Shown here piece after piece: positions 1 through 6,838 of a DNA stretch of 16,060 nucleotides. The stretch is taken from assembly GCA_902803245.1 (NCBI GenBank), contig CADCPJ010000201.1:1-16060 (forward strand), read 5' to 3'. Position 1 is the stretch's first letter. Every line of letters begins with the position of its first letter. The position numbers and the translations under genes were made by a program. Under the pieces are notes generated by a model. The model was not told where the DNA came from and made no database searches. It saw nothing but the letters and a program-made list of their open reading frames with translations. This DNA comes from an uncultured Lachnospiraceae bacterium. GTDB lineage: Bacteria; Bacillota; Clostridia; Lachnospirales; Lachnospiraceae.

Positions 1-395
1 AGGCCGAAAAGAATTCGATGCTGAACACGCCGCCGACCTTCCCGATCTACTGCGTGAAGCTTGTCACGGACTACCTGAAGGAGCAGGGCGGCCTCGAAGC
101 GATGAAGAAGAAAAATGAGGAGAAGGCGAAGCTCCTCTACGACTATCTTGACTCACAGGACTTCTACGTGACGACCGTGAACAAGGCGGACCGCTCCATG
201 ATGAACGTCACCTTCCGCACGAAGAGCGAGGAGCTCGACAGCGAATTCGTGGCGGGACAGGCCGCACACGGCTTCTCGAACCTGAAAGGCCACCGCATTG
301 CGGGCGGCATGAGGGCGTCCATCTACAACGCGATGCCGAAGGAGGGCGTGGAGGCGCTCGTCTCCTACATGAAGGAGTTTGCCGCCGCGCACTGA
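1..395 (+). CDS. serC: Phosphoserine aminotransferase, C-terminal part (5' end outside window)
   Basis: This is the last ~131 codons of SerC, the PLP enzyme that transaminates 3-phosphohydroxypyruvate to O-phospho-L-serine with glutamate in serine biosynthesis. The reading frame is open from base 3, so the gene begins upstream of the window and the ATG at 18 is internal. The identification rests on the NTPPTFPIY segment near the start and the terminal GHRIAGGMRASIYNAMP block. Both are hallmarks of SerC: the first lies near the substrate/dimer region, and the second carries the conserved Arg/His that hold the substrate phosphate. The PLP lysine lies outside the window. The next gene starts 45 bases downstream in the same direction with no terminator between them, so the two are probably co-transcribed. 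Recognition is from memory of the family. Confidence 0.93.
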   Translation, partial: AEKNSMLNTPPTFPIYCVKLVTDYLKEQGGLEAMKKKNEEKAKLLYDYLDSQDFYVTTVNKADRSMMNVTFRTKSEELDSEFVAGQAAHGFSNLKGHRIAGGMRASIYNAMPKEGVEALVSYMKEFAAAH

Positions 396-440
396 TTCGT
401 TAACGGCTGTAGCAGCACATAGGATGAGGAGATATAAAAG

Positions 441-1712
441 ATGGCAGTCATGAGACCGTTCCGGGCCGTGCGCCCTTCACCGGAAGCTGCAAAGGACGTG
501 GCGGCGCTTCCCTACGACGTGATGAGCTCCGCCGAGGCGAGAGTGATGGCGGCGGACAAACCGCTGTCCTTTCTCCATGTCGACCGCGCGGAGATCGACC
601 TGCCGGAGGGAACGGATATCTACAGCGATGAGGTGTACAGAAAAGCGTCCGATAATCTTCAGAAAATGATCGCGGAGGGGGCACTCATCCGCGACGGGGA
701 GACGTGCTTCTACCTCTACCGGGAGATCATGGACGGAAGAGCCCAGACCGGGATCGTGGGATGCGCATCCATCGACGACTACAGGAGCGGGGTGATCAAA
801 AAACACGAGCTCACAGTCGCCGCGAAGGAGGCGGACCGCATCCGCCACGTGGATGCGTGCGGCGCGAATACGGGACTCATTTTCCTTGCCTTTAAGGATC
901 ATGAGGAGATCGAAAGGCGCATGGAAGAGATCACCGGCACAGAAGACCCGATCTATGATTTCGTGTCGGAGGACGGAATCCGCCACATCGTCTGGAGAGT
1001 GGCGGATAAAGACGACATCACCCTCTTCCGGGAGGGCTTCGCCGGGATCCCGAGCCTCTATATTGCCGACGGGCACCACAGGGCCGCCTCCGCTTACCGC
1101 GTCGGCGTGATGAGGAGAGAAGATAATCCGGGGTATACGGGGGAGGAGGAGTTCAATTTCTTCCTCGCTGCGGCATTTCCGGCCTCTCAGCTATCGATCT
1201 GGGACTACAACCGCGTCGTGAAGGATCTGAACGGCCTTGCGGAAGAGGATTTTTTGAGGAAACTTGAGGAACATTTTTCCGTGAAAAAGGTGCCGGATCC
1301 GGGCAGTGACTCCGAGGAAGGACTTCTTGGGATAAAGCCTTCGAAGAAGCACGAGTTCGCGCTCTGCCTTGGCGGATGCTGGTATATCCTTGAGGCGAAA
1401 AAAGAATCCGTTGACGAAGGGGATCCCGTCGGGAGGCTCGACGTCTCGATCCTGCAGGAGAAGGTCCTTGGCCCGCTCATTGGTATCCGTGACCCGAGGA
1501 CTGACCCGAGGATCTCGTTTGTCGGGGGAATCCGCGGGATGAGGGAGCTTGGCAGGCGGGTCAATGAGGGGGCAGCTGCGGCATTCGCCCTCTATCCCAC
1601 ATCCATGGACGATCTCATGGCGATTGCCGATGCGGGGATGATCATGCCGCCGAAGTCGACCTGGTTCGAGCCGAAGCTCCGGAGCGGCCTCCTGATTCAT
1701 GAGCTTTCATGA
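441..1712 (+). CDS. DUF1015 family protein (candidate serine/phosphoserine-linked enzyme)
   Basis: A 423-residue cytoplasmic protein of the DUF1015 family (usual length 400-430), with no signal peptide or membrane segment. Family traits seen are the N-terminal PFRAVRPSPEAAKDVAALPYDV, the central SLYIADGHHRAAS (DGHHR at residues 210-214) and a C-terminal half with the FVGG...R pattern. From family knowledge, DGHHR resembles the nucleotide-binding motif of ParB/sulfiredoxin-fold proteins, including the free L-serine kinases SerK and SbnI. The ATG at 441 is preceded by GAGGAG at nine bases. The gene follows serC by 45 bases and is closed by the terminator at 1805-1839. That linkage suggests a role in serine metabolism, perhaps interconverting phosphoserine and serine in place of SerB. 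The family call is firm; the function is inference. Confidence 0.9.
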   Translation: MAVMRPFRAVRPSPEAAKDVAALPYDVMSSAEARVMAADKPLSFLHVDRAEIDLPEGTDIYSDEVYRKASDNLQKMIAEGALIRDGETCFYLYREIMDGRAQTGIVGCASIDDYRSGVIKKHELTVAAKEADRIRHVDACGANTGLIFLAFKDHEEIERRMEEITGTEDPIYDFVSEDGIRHIVWRVADKDDITLFREGFAGIPSLYIADGHHRAASAYRVGVMRREDNPGYTGEEEFNFFLAAAFPASQLSIWDYNRVVKDLNGLAEEDFLRKLEEHFSVKKVPDPGSDSEEGLLGIKPSKKHEFALCLGGCWYILEAKKESVDEGDPVGRLDVSILQEKVLGPLIGIRDPRTDPRISFVGGIRGMRELGRRVNEGAAAAFALYPTSMDDLMAIADAGMIMPPKSTWFEPKLRSGLLIHELS

Positions 1713-1740
1713 CAGGGCGTCCGGGACGCAGAGCGCCCTG
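1713..1740 (+). other. Hairpin directly after the DUF1015 stop codon
   Basis: A 7-bp perfect inverted repeat: CAGGGCG at 1713-1719 pairs with CGCCCTG at 1734-1740. No U-run follows, so it is not an intrinsic terminator by itself. It may stabilise the 3' end of the transcript that stops at 1805-1839. Confidence 0.4.
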
Positions 1741-1748
1741 AAATGCCT

Positions 1749-1769
1749 GGGGCGCTGAACAGTTGCGCC
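1749..1769. repeat. Intergenic motif GGGGCGCTGAACAGTTGC (copy 1)
   Basis: The 18-mer at 1749-1766 recurs with two transitions at 15940-15957, also between genes. In this copy GGCGC (1751-1755) can pair with GCGCC (1765-1769) around the loop TGAACAGTT. Function is unknown. Confidence 0.4.
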
Positions 1770-1804
1770 AAAATCACCAAAAAATATGGGAATTACTGGT
1801 AGAG

Positions 1805-1839
1805 ACTGCCTCTATATGCTATGATAGAGGCAGTTTTTA
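1805..1839 (+). terminator. Intrinsic terminator of the serC–DUF1015 transcript
   Basis: An 11-bp perfect stem, ACTGCCTCTAT at 1805-1815 and ATAGAGGCAGT at 1824-1834, has an 8-base loop and is followed by a U-tract from 1835. It lies between the DUF1015 stop and the coding part of the next gene. It therefore argues against any start for that gene upstream of about 1840. Confidence 0.88.
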
Positions 1840-1884
1840 TCTGTCTGATCGGACGTCCGCAATGCGCAGCGCCGGATGTTCGAT

Positions 1885-1923
1885 TTCGTTAACGACTATA
1901 ACGACTATAGCGGCGATAAGGAG
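1885..1923 (+). promoter_or_regulatory. Leader segment with tandem 9-mer and likely SD
   Basis: TTCGTTAACG (1885-1894) overlaps two tandem copies of AACGACTAT (1891-1899 and 1900-1908) and is followed by the SD AAGGAG at 1918-1923. The first 18 bases match the DUF1015 leader (396-413) at 15 positions, all differences being G/A. This supports a noncoding leader here, not an N-terminal coding extension. Confidence 0.35.
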
Positions 1924-1933
1924 TATCATCGTC

Positions 1934-3289
1934 TTGTCAAGGAGCAACAGGAGGTTTCTGGGAATTCCGGACGTGTTCTGGATCGGGTTTGTGATCATGG
2001 TTGGCTTCTTCCTGAAGCTGGTCTATGTGAGCAAGGTCGGCTATGTGAGCGGGACACCGAATCCGGGGACATTCCTGGAGACGGCGGATGCAATTCCGAA
2101 GGGCGGAAGCCTCGAAGTGATCAGCTACTTCTTCAACCATCACTATCTCGCTGATTTTAACCCGAGAGGGCTTGCCGGTTACGCTGAGCCGCCGCTCTAT
2201 TACATCATCTGTTCGCTCTTCATGGAGCTTCTTCACAGGGTCATGAGATGGTCCGTTTCCATCTCACTGTACTTCGTCCTCGCCCTCAACGTGGTCTACG
2301 TGATGGTAGGGGAGTGCGCCGGGATCAGCATCCTCCAGAAATTCGGAGTGAGGGGCCGGAAGCAGATGGTGGGAGTTCTCTTTCTCATCTCTTTTCCGCC
2401 ATTTTATCATCTGTCGGCGTCGATGAACGGATGGGCCCTGAGCTTTATGCTGTCCATGCTGGCCCTCAGCGGGGCCCTTTCATGGTATGCGTCGAGGCGG
2501 GAGAAGGTGCTCCGGAACGCAGCCATAGAACTGGGACTCGCCCTCATGACGAGCTACGCGGCGATACTGGTGCTTCCCGCGATGATCGTCATCTTCGTCT
2601 ACGCGTCCCGGGACGGCAGGAGAAATCAGACGCCTCCGAAGATACAGTTCCGGAACTGCGCGCTGATCGTCTCTCTTATGGGGCTCATCTGGCCCGTGTA
2701 CCTGTCGGTCCGCTTCAATCTGCCGCTCCTCTATGTGGAGCCTTCGGGAGCGAAGATCACAGGGACGCTCATGAGTCCCATCTTCAGGCTTTCCGTGCCG
2801 AACAGTGTGGAGCTCACCCACCTCCATTCCATCGGATCGGTCAGGCTTGAGTCGAATATCTGGGCGCAGATTTTCAAGACGGCGCTTGTCAATATCCACG
2901 CGCTTGACCTTACACTGAGCGGAACGGAACTCATCACACTGTTCCTGCATCACCTGCTCATCGCTCTGGCCGTTCTTTCGCACGTGATGCTGATCTACTC
3001 GGTGTTCTTCGCCAAAAAGATCGACAAGATCCACAGCACCGTCCTCTTCGTCGGATACGTGACGGCACTGGCCGCCTATATCATAAGCTGCTTCGTCGTG
3101 CCGTATACGGGCACACCGAACTTTAACGGCGTCACGTTCCTCGTCATATTCCCTCTCGTCGGGATGTGCGTCTGCGGGAGCGGCGACTTCTCGGACAATC
3201 TCTTTGAGACGGTGACGACGGTGATCAGCAACGGGGCAATTCTGATTGCTGCGTTCATCACGGCATTTTTATTCGGATTCTACTACTAG
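1934..3289 (+). CDS. Polytopic membrane protein, GT-C-type glycosyltransferase-like
   Basis: An integral membrane protein of about 451 residues with roughly ten hydrophobic segments. It starts with a short basic tail (SRSNRR) before the first helix (FWIGFVIMVGFFLKL). The first large loop ends in HHYLADFNPRGLAGYAEPPLYY. This resembles the LPDFDPR...YHPPLHH loop I associate with Lachnospiraceae ArnT/PMT-like GT-C proteins, which transfer sugars from polyprenyl-phosphate donors outside the membrane. The usual acidic 'HD' early in that loop is not evident here; SGTPNPGTF occupies the place. The frame is open from a TTG at 1763, but that would include the upstream terminator. I prefer the TTG at 1934, with AAGGAG at 1918-1923 ten bases upstream. 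The ATG at 1862 lacks an SD. Enzymatic function is uncertain; it could be an inactive or divergent member. Confidence 0.6.
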   Translation: MSRSNRRFLGIPDVFWIGFVIMVGFFLKLVYVSKVGYVSGTPNPGTFLETADAIPKGGSLEVISYFFNHHYLADFNPRGLAGYAEPPLYYIICSLFMELLHRVMRWSVSISLYFVLALNVVYVMVGECAGISILQKFGVRGRKQMVGVLFLISFPPFYHLSASMNGWALSFMLSMLALSGALSWYASRREKVLRNAAIELGLALMTSYAAILVLPAMIVIFVYASRDGRRNQTPPKIQFRNCALIVSLMGLIWPVYLSVRFNLPLLYVEPSGAKITGTLMSPIFRLSVPNSVELTHLHSIGSVRLESNIWAQIFKTALVNIHALDLTLSGTELITLFLHHLLIALAVLSHVMLIYSVFFAKKIDKIHSTVLFVGYVTALAAYIISCFVVPYTGTPNFNGVTFLVIFPLVGMCVCGSGDFSDNLFETVTTVISNGAILIAAFITAFLFGFYY

Positions 3290-3364
3290 GAACCGCGGCA
3301 TTTTATCTGAAGTTTTATAAGACATCAACCGGATATACCAGAAAAAAGACGGAGGAACATCTAC

Positions 3365-4372
3365 ATGCTTGACGGAAAGAAAGTGCTGTTTTCCGGGATG
3401 CAGTCCACGGGCAGCCTGACCTTGGGGAACTATCTCGGAGCCCTGAAGAACTGGGTTCAGCTCAGTGAGGAATATGAGTGCTTCTACTGCGTCGTCGACG
3501 AGCACTCGATCACGGTGCGGCAGGATCCGGCCACGCTTAGAAAGAGAGCGAGAGCGCTCCTTATGCTCTATATCGCGGCCGGCATCGACCCCGGGAAGTC
3601 CTGCCTCTACTATCAGTCCCACGTCTCCGCTCACGCGGAGCTCGCCTGGATCCTCAACTGCTACACCTATATGGGCGAAATGAACCGGATGACCCAGTTT
3701 AAGGACAAGAGCGCAAAGCATGCGGACAACATCAACGTGGGGCTCTTCGCCTACCCTGTCCTCATGGCTGCGGACATCCTTCTCTATCAGGCGGATATCG
3801 TCCCGGTCGGGAGCGACCAGCTCCAGCACCTGGAGATCACGAGGGACATCGCCACAAGATTCAACAACATTTACGGGGACGTGTTCACGATACCGGAGCC
3901 TTATATCCCGAAGATCGGCGCGAGAATCATGAGCCTGCAGGATCCCGCAAAGAAGATGTCGAAGTCCGACGAGAACCCGAATGCCAGCATCTATCTTATG
4001 GACGACCGGGACACAGTCATCCGGAAATTCAAGAGGGCGGTCACCGATTCCGAAGCGCAGATCGCCTACCGGGAGGAGCAGCCGGGAATCCGGAACCTCA
4101 TAGACATCTACTGCGCATGCACGGGAAAGAAGCCGGACGAGGCGGTCAGGGAATTTGACGGGCGCGGCTACGGCGATCTGAAGATGGCTGTCGGAGAGAC
4201 AGTCGCGGATGTCCTCAAACCGCTGCAGACCCGCGTGGAAGAACTGAGCGCGGACAAGGCCTATATCGACAGCATCATAAAGAACAACGCGGAAAAAGCT
4301 TCATATTTTGCGAATAAGACCCTTAGAAAAGTACAGCACAAGATCGGTTTTCCTGACAGAGTGAGGGGATGA
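3365..4372 (+). CDS. trpS: Tryptophanyl-tRNA synthetase
   Basis: A class Ic aminoacyl-tRNA synthetase that charges tRNA-Trp using ATP; cytoplasmic, 335 residues, normal for bacterial TrpRS. The HIGH-type motif appears as TLGNYLGA at residues 19-26, within the TrpRS-specific SGMQSTGSLTLGNYLG start. The KMSKS loop is exact at 197-201 and followed by DENP. The segment PVGSDQLQHLEITRDIA, typical of TrpRS, is present. The ATG at 3365 is preceded by GGAGGA with good spacing. The gap to the upstream gene is only 75 bases. I see no T-box leader in it, although T-boxes often control trpS in Bacillota. The next gene begins one base after the stop, so translation is probably coupled. Complete, no oddities in the protein. 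Confidence 0.97.
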   Translation: MLDGKKVLFSGMQSTGSLTLGNYLGALKNWVQLSEEYECFYCVVDEHSITVRQDPATLRKRARALLMLYIAAGIDPGKSCLYYQSHVSAHAELAWILNCYTYMGEMNRMTQFKDKSAKHADNINVGLFAYPVLMAADILLYQADIVPVGSDQLQHLEITRDIATRFNNIYGDVFTIPEPYIPKIGARIMSLQDPAKKMSKSDENPNASIYLMDDRDTVIRKFKRAVTDSEAQIAYREEQPGIRNLIDIYCACTGKKPDEAVREFDGRGYGDLKMAVGETVADVLKPLQTRVEELSADKAYIDSIIKNNAEKASYFANKTLRKVQHKIGFPDRVRG

Positions 4373-4373
4373 C

Positions 4374-5546
4374 ATGATGAAACTTTACGTCGCAGGCGGC
4401 TGCTCGGAGCATGGACGAAATTCCTTTCTTCTTACAGCGGAAGGACTCGCATTGCTTGTGGATGCCGGAAGGATGAAGGAGAAACCGGATAAGCCTTTCC
4501 CTGAAATCGGGGCGGAGGAAGCCCGGAGGATCCGGTACCTCTTCCTGACTCACAGCCATACGGACCACACGGGAGCCATCGGCTTTTTAAAGAAGCTCGG
4601 CTTTCGCGGGACAATCGTTGCGAGTCTTGCGACGTTAAACATCCTGCCCTCTGCAGGGGAATTCGACAGAATTGCCATAAACGAGCACTCCGCTCCGGGA
4701 GAGGTGTTCGAGCTGACGGACCGGATCCGGGTCACCTGGGGGCGCGCCGGGCACTGCATCGGCAGCGTCTGGTACTCCATAGAAGTGGACGGCAGGACGG
4801 TTCTTTTCACGGGCGACTATGAGGAGAACTCCCTCGCCTATACCTGCGACTTCATCCGGAACATGAAGGCGGATCTTGCGGTCGTCGACTGCGCCTACGG
4901 AACCGAGAAGGAGGACGCCGCCGACCACTGGAAGCAGCTCACCGATACGCTGGATGGGCTGATCCACAGGGGAAAGCCGCTTCTCTTCCCCGTCCCGTCC
5001 CACGGGAGGGGCTTCGACGTGACGAGGCTTCTCGCCGAGAGGGGCGTGACCGTGGTTCTGGCGGACTCCCTGATCCAGGAGTATACGGACTCGGTCAATC
5101 GCGGGTTCTGGCTCAAGAAGGACTTCACGGACGCCCTGAAGAAGCTTCGTAAGCGGAGTGTCCAGGGATTCAGGGAGGACTTTAAAAGGGCCATCGCGGC
5201 CGGGGAGATGTTTCCGGGGGAATACATGGACACGGCGATCCTGGTGCGCGACTCCCAGCTCGTGAAGGAGGACAACAGGCGGATTGCGGAAGGCGTATAC
5301 GCTACCGGAGGGCTCACGATCCTGACGGGCAAGCAGGACCCCTCGAGCTATGCGAGAAAGCTTCTCGATGAGGGCAAGGCCGCGTTCTGCCGCATCTCGG
5401 TCCACCAGAACATATCGGAGATGAGGAGTCTCCTTCAGAAGAATCATTTTCATAAAGTGGTGCCTTACCACTGCAGGGAGCAGCTTCATTTCGACGAGCC
5501 CGGGATCCTTGTGATGCAGCCGGGGGAGAGCGTCGGCATAGAATGA
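4374..5546 (+). CDS. MBL-fold hydrolase with beta-CASP-like domain (RNase J/CPSF-73-like)
   Basis: A 390-residue cytoplasmic metallo-hydrolase. The MBL core has the di-zinc motif HSHTDH at residues 60-65, a further His at 127 (GHCIGS) and Asp148 in FTGDY. Then follow features matching beta-CASP nucleases: DCAYG (motif A-like, acidic residue plus YG), PVPSHGRG, a His in SVHQN (motif B-like), and a terminal His366 in VVPYHC corresponding to the final metal ligand. Known family members are RNA or DNA nucleases, so nucleic-acid cleavage is the best guess. It is shorter than RNase J (about 550 residues) and lacks that enzyme's C-terminal domain. The start (ATGATG, 4374 or 4377) is one base after the trpS stop, with GAGGGGA inside the end of trpS as the SD. 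This suggests coupled expression. The precise substrate is unknown. Confidence 0.85.
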   Translation: MMKLYVAGGCSEHGRNSFLLTAEGLALLVDAGRMKEKPDKPFPEIGAEEARRIRYLFLTHSHTDHTGAIGFLKKLGFRGTIVASLATLNILPSAGEFDRIAINEHSAPGEVFELTDRIRVTWGRAGHCIGSVWYSIEVDGRTVLFTGDYEENSLAYTCDFIRNMKADLAVVDCAYGTEKEDAADHWKQLTDTLDGLIHRGKPLLFPVPSHGRGFDVTRLLAERGVTVVLADSLIQEYTDSVNRGFWLKKDFTDALKKLRKRSVQGFREDFKRAIAAGEMFPGEYMDTAILVRDSQLVKEDNRRIAEGVYATGGLTILTGKQDPSSYARKLLDEGKAAFCRISVHQNISEMRSLLQKNHFHKVVPYHCREQLHFDEPGILVMQPGESVGIE

Positions 5547-5586
5547 GGCGTGAGGAAGAATCGGTGTAATTAAGGAGAAAAGAGCA

Positions 5587-6738
5587 ATGTCCAAGAAGGA
5601 AGCATATGTCGCTTATGTCGGCACCTATACCAACGGGACCAGCAAGGGCATCCATATCTATGATGTGGACGTGGAGGAGGGCCTCCTTTTCCTGAGAAAG
5701 GTGGTTCCGGTCAACAACTCCTCCTATATCACCCGCTCGAGGAATATGAAATATCTCTATTCCATCGCGGATGAGGGAGTGAGGGCTTACGAGATCCTCC
5801 CGGACGGAGACTTAAAGCCCATCAATGAGATCGACATCAACGGTATGCGCGGCTGCCATATGTCCGTCGACCTGGACGGCAAGTATCTCTTTGTGGCAGG
5901 GTATCACGACGGCAAGGTGTCGGTCGTGCACACCCACCAGGACGGGAGGCTCGGCTCCCTCATGGACGGAGTGTTCCACAAGGGAACGGGCGCGGTCAAC
6001 GAGAGATCCTTCCGGCCGCACGTCTGCTGCGTCCGCGTGACTCCCGACAACCGTTTCCTGTGCGCCGTGGACAACGGCATCGACCAGATTGTCCTCTACA
6101 AGATCAACCACACCTACAACAAGCTCCAGAAGGTGGATATCCTCCGCATGGGAAGAGAGGCGGGCCCGAGAAGCATCCATTTCAGCAGAAACGGCAAGTT
6201 CGCCTACGTTCTTTGTGAAATTTTGAACGTCGTCCGGGTCTATACCTACACAGTGGATGACGGCTACCCGGTCTTTGAGCTGGAGCAGGAAGTTTCCACG
6301 CTTTCCGATGAGAGAGATCCCCACGACGCTGCGTCCTCGCTGCGCATCTCCTACGACGGAGAGTACCTGTTCTGCTCGACTTCGGGAGACGACTCGGTGG
6401 CCTGCTATAAGATCGATCAGGAAAAGGGCTATCTGACGAGGCTCTTTTCTCTGCCGACGAGCGGAAACTACCCGAAGGACATCGCGGTCTTTCCGGACCA
6501 GAAGCACCTGGCGGTGGTCAATAACGCTTCCAATACGATCACTACCTTTGCCATCGACTACGAGAAGAAGGTGCTGGTCATGAAGGGCAGGCCGCAGCAC
6601 CTCGATACGCCGAACTGCATGGTCTTCCAGAAGATCGAGAAGGCGCCGGAGAAGTTCCGCCGCGTCACGGAAGAGGAAGCCGAGGCCGAGGCGAAGGAGC
6701 TGAGGCACTTAAACGACGCAGTGGAAATCACGGAATAA
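5587..6738 (+). CDS. Lactonase-family beta-propeller protein (6-phosphogluconolactonase-like)
   Basis: A 383-residue protein of the Pgl/YbhE-type lactonase family, a seven-bladed propeller. The family start is clear (AYVGTYTNGTSKGIHIYDVD). The repeated blade pattern is visible: GKYLFVAGYHDGKVSVV, DNRFLCAVDNGIDQIVLYKI, GKFAYVLCEILNVVRVYTY, GEYLFCSTSGDDSVACYKI and QKHLAVVNNASNTITTFAI. There is no signal peptide. Some members hydrolyse 6-phosphogluconolactone in the oxidative pentose phosphate pathway, but many have no proven substrate. No zwf or gnd is nearby, so I leave the symbol empty. The C-terminus is an unusual Glu/Ala-rich tail (TEEEAEAEAKEL). The ATG at 5587 follows AAGGAG (5572-5577) at nine bases. 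The gene lies 40 bases after the MBL gene without a visible terminator, so read-through from trpS is possible. Confidence 0.85.
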   Translation: MSKKEAYVAYVGTYTNGTSKGIHIYDVDVEEGLLFLRKVVPVNNSSYITRSRNMKYLYSIADEGVRAYEILPDGDLKPINEIDINGMRGCHMSVDLDGKYLFVAGYHDGKVSVVHTHQDGRLGSLMDGVFHKGTGAVNERSFRPHVCCVRVTPDNRFLCAVDNGIDQIVLYKINHTYNKLQKVDILRMGREAGPRSIHFSRNGKFAYVLCEILNVVRVYTYTVDDGYPVFELEQEVSTLSDERDPHDAASSLRISYDGEYLFCSTSGDDSVACYKIDQEKGYLTRLFSLPTSGNYPKDIAVFPDQKHLAVVNNASNTITTFAIDYEKKVLVMKGRPQHLDTPNCMVFQKIEKAPEKFRRVTEEEAEAEAKELRHLNDAVEITE

Positions 6739-6787
6739 GAAGAGAAAAGACGAGAAAAGAAGAGAACAGAAGAGAAAAGAAAGACAG
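6739..6787. repeat. Tandem 10-bp purine repeat, about four copies
   Basis: Immediately after the lactonase stop codon there are four 10-bp units: GAAGAGAAAA (6739), GACGAGAAAA (6749), GAAGAGAACA (6759) and GAAGAGAAAA (6769), then a decayed fifth. The plus strand is almost all purine. On the minus strand the same tract is a pyrimidine run just beyond the terminator hairpin, where it could help end aroC transcripts. Confidence 0.85.
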
Positions 6788-6789
6788 AT

Positions 6790-6820
6790 CCGCCCGGCCC
6801 AAAAGGCCGGGCGGTTTTTT
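6790..6820 (+). terminator. Strong intrinsic terminator between the lactonase gene and aroC
   Basis: A 10-bp GC-only stem, CCGCCCGGCC (6790-6799) and GGCCGGGCGG (6805-6814), has loop CAAAA and six T's at 6815-6820. It ends the plus-strand transcript. On the minus strand the hairpin is followed by a pyrimidine-rich tract, not a pure U-run, so it may also act, less efficiently, on aroC. Confidence 0.95.
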
Positions 6821-6838
6821 AAAGGAGAGCGGTCTTCT

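Noticed and set aside
3290..3364. Possible T-box leader before trpS
   Set aside because: Only 75 bases are available, with no specifier stem, T-box sequence or terminator/antiterminator pair.
4635..5594. Minus-strand ORF of 319 codons opposite the MBL gene
   Set aside because: An antisense shadow; the plus strand encodes intact MBL and beta-CASP motifs over the same span.
5812..6708. Minus-strand ORF of 298 codons opposite the lactonase gene
   Set aside because: Shadow of a clear beta-propeller frame; no SD and no recognisable domain.
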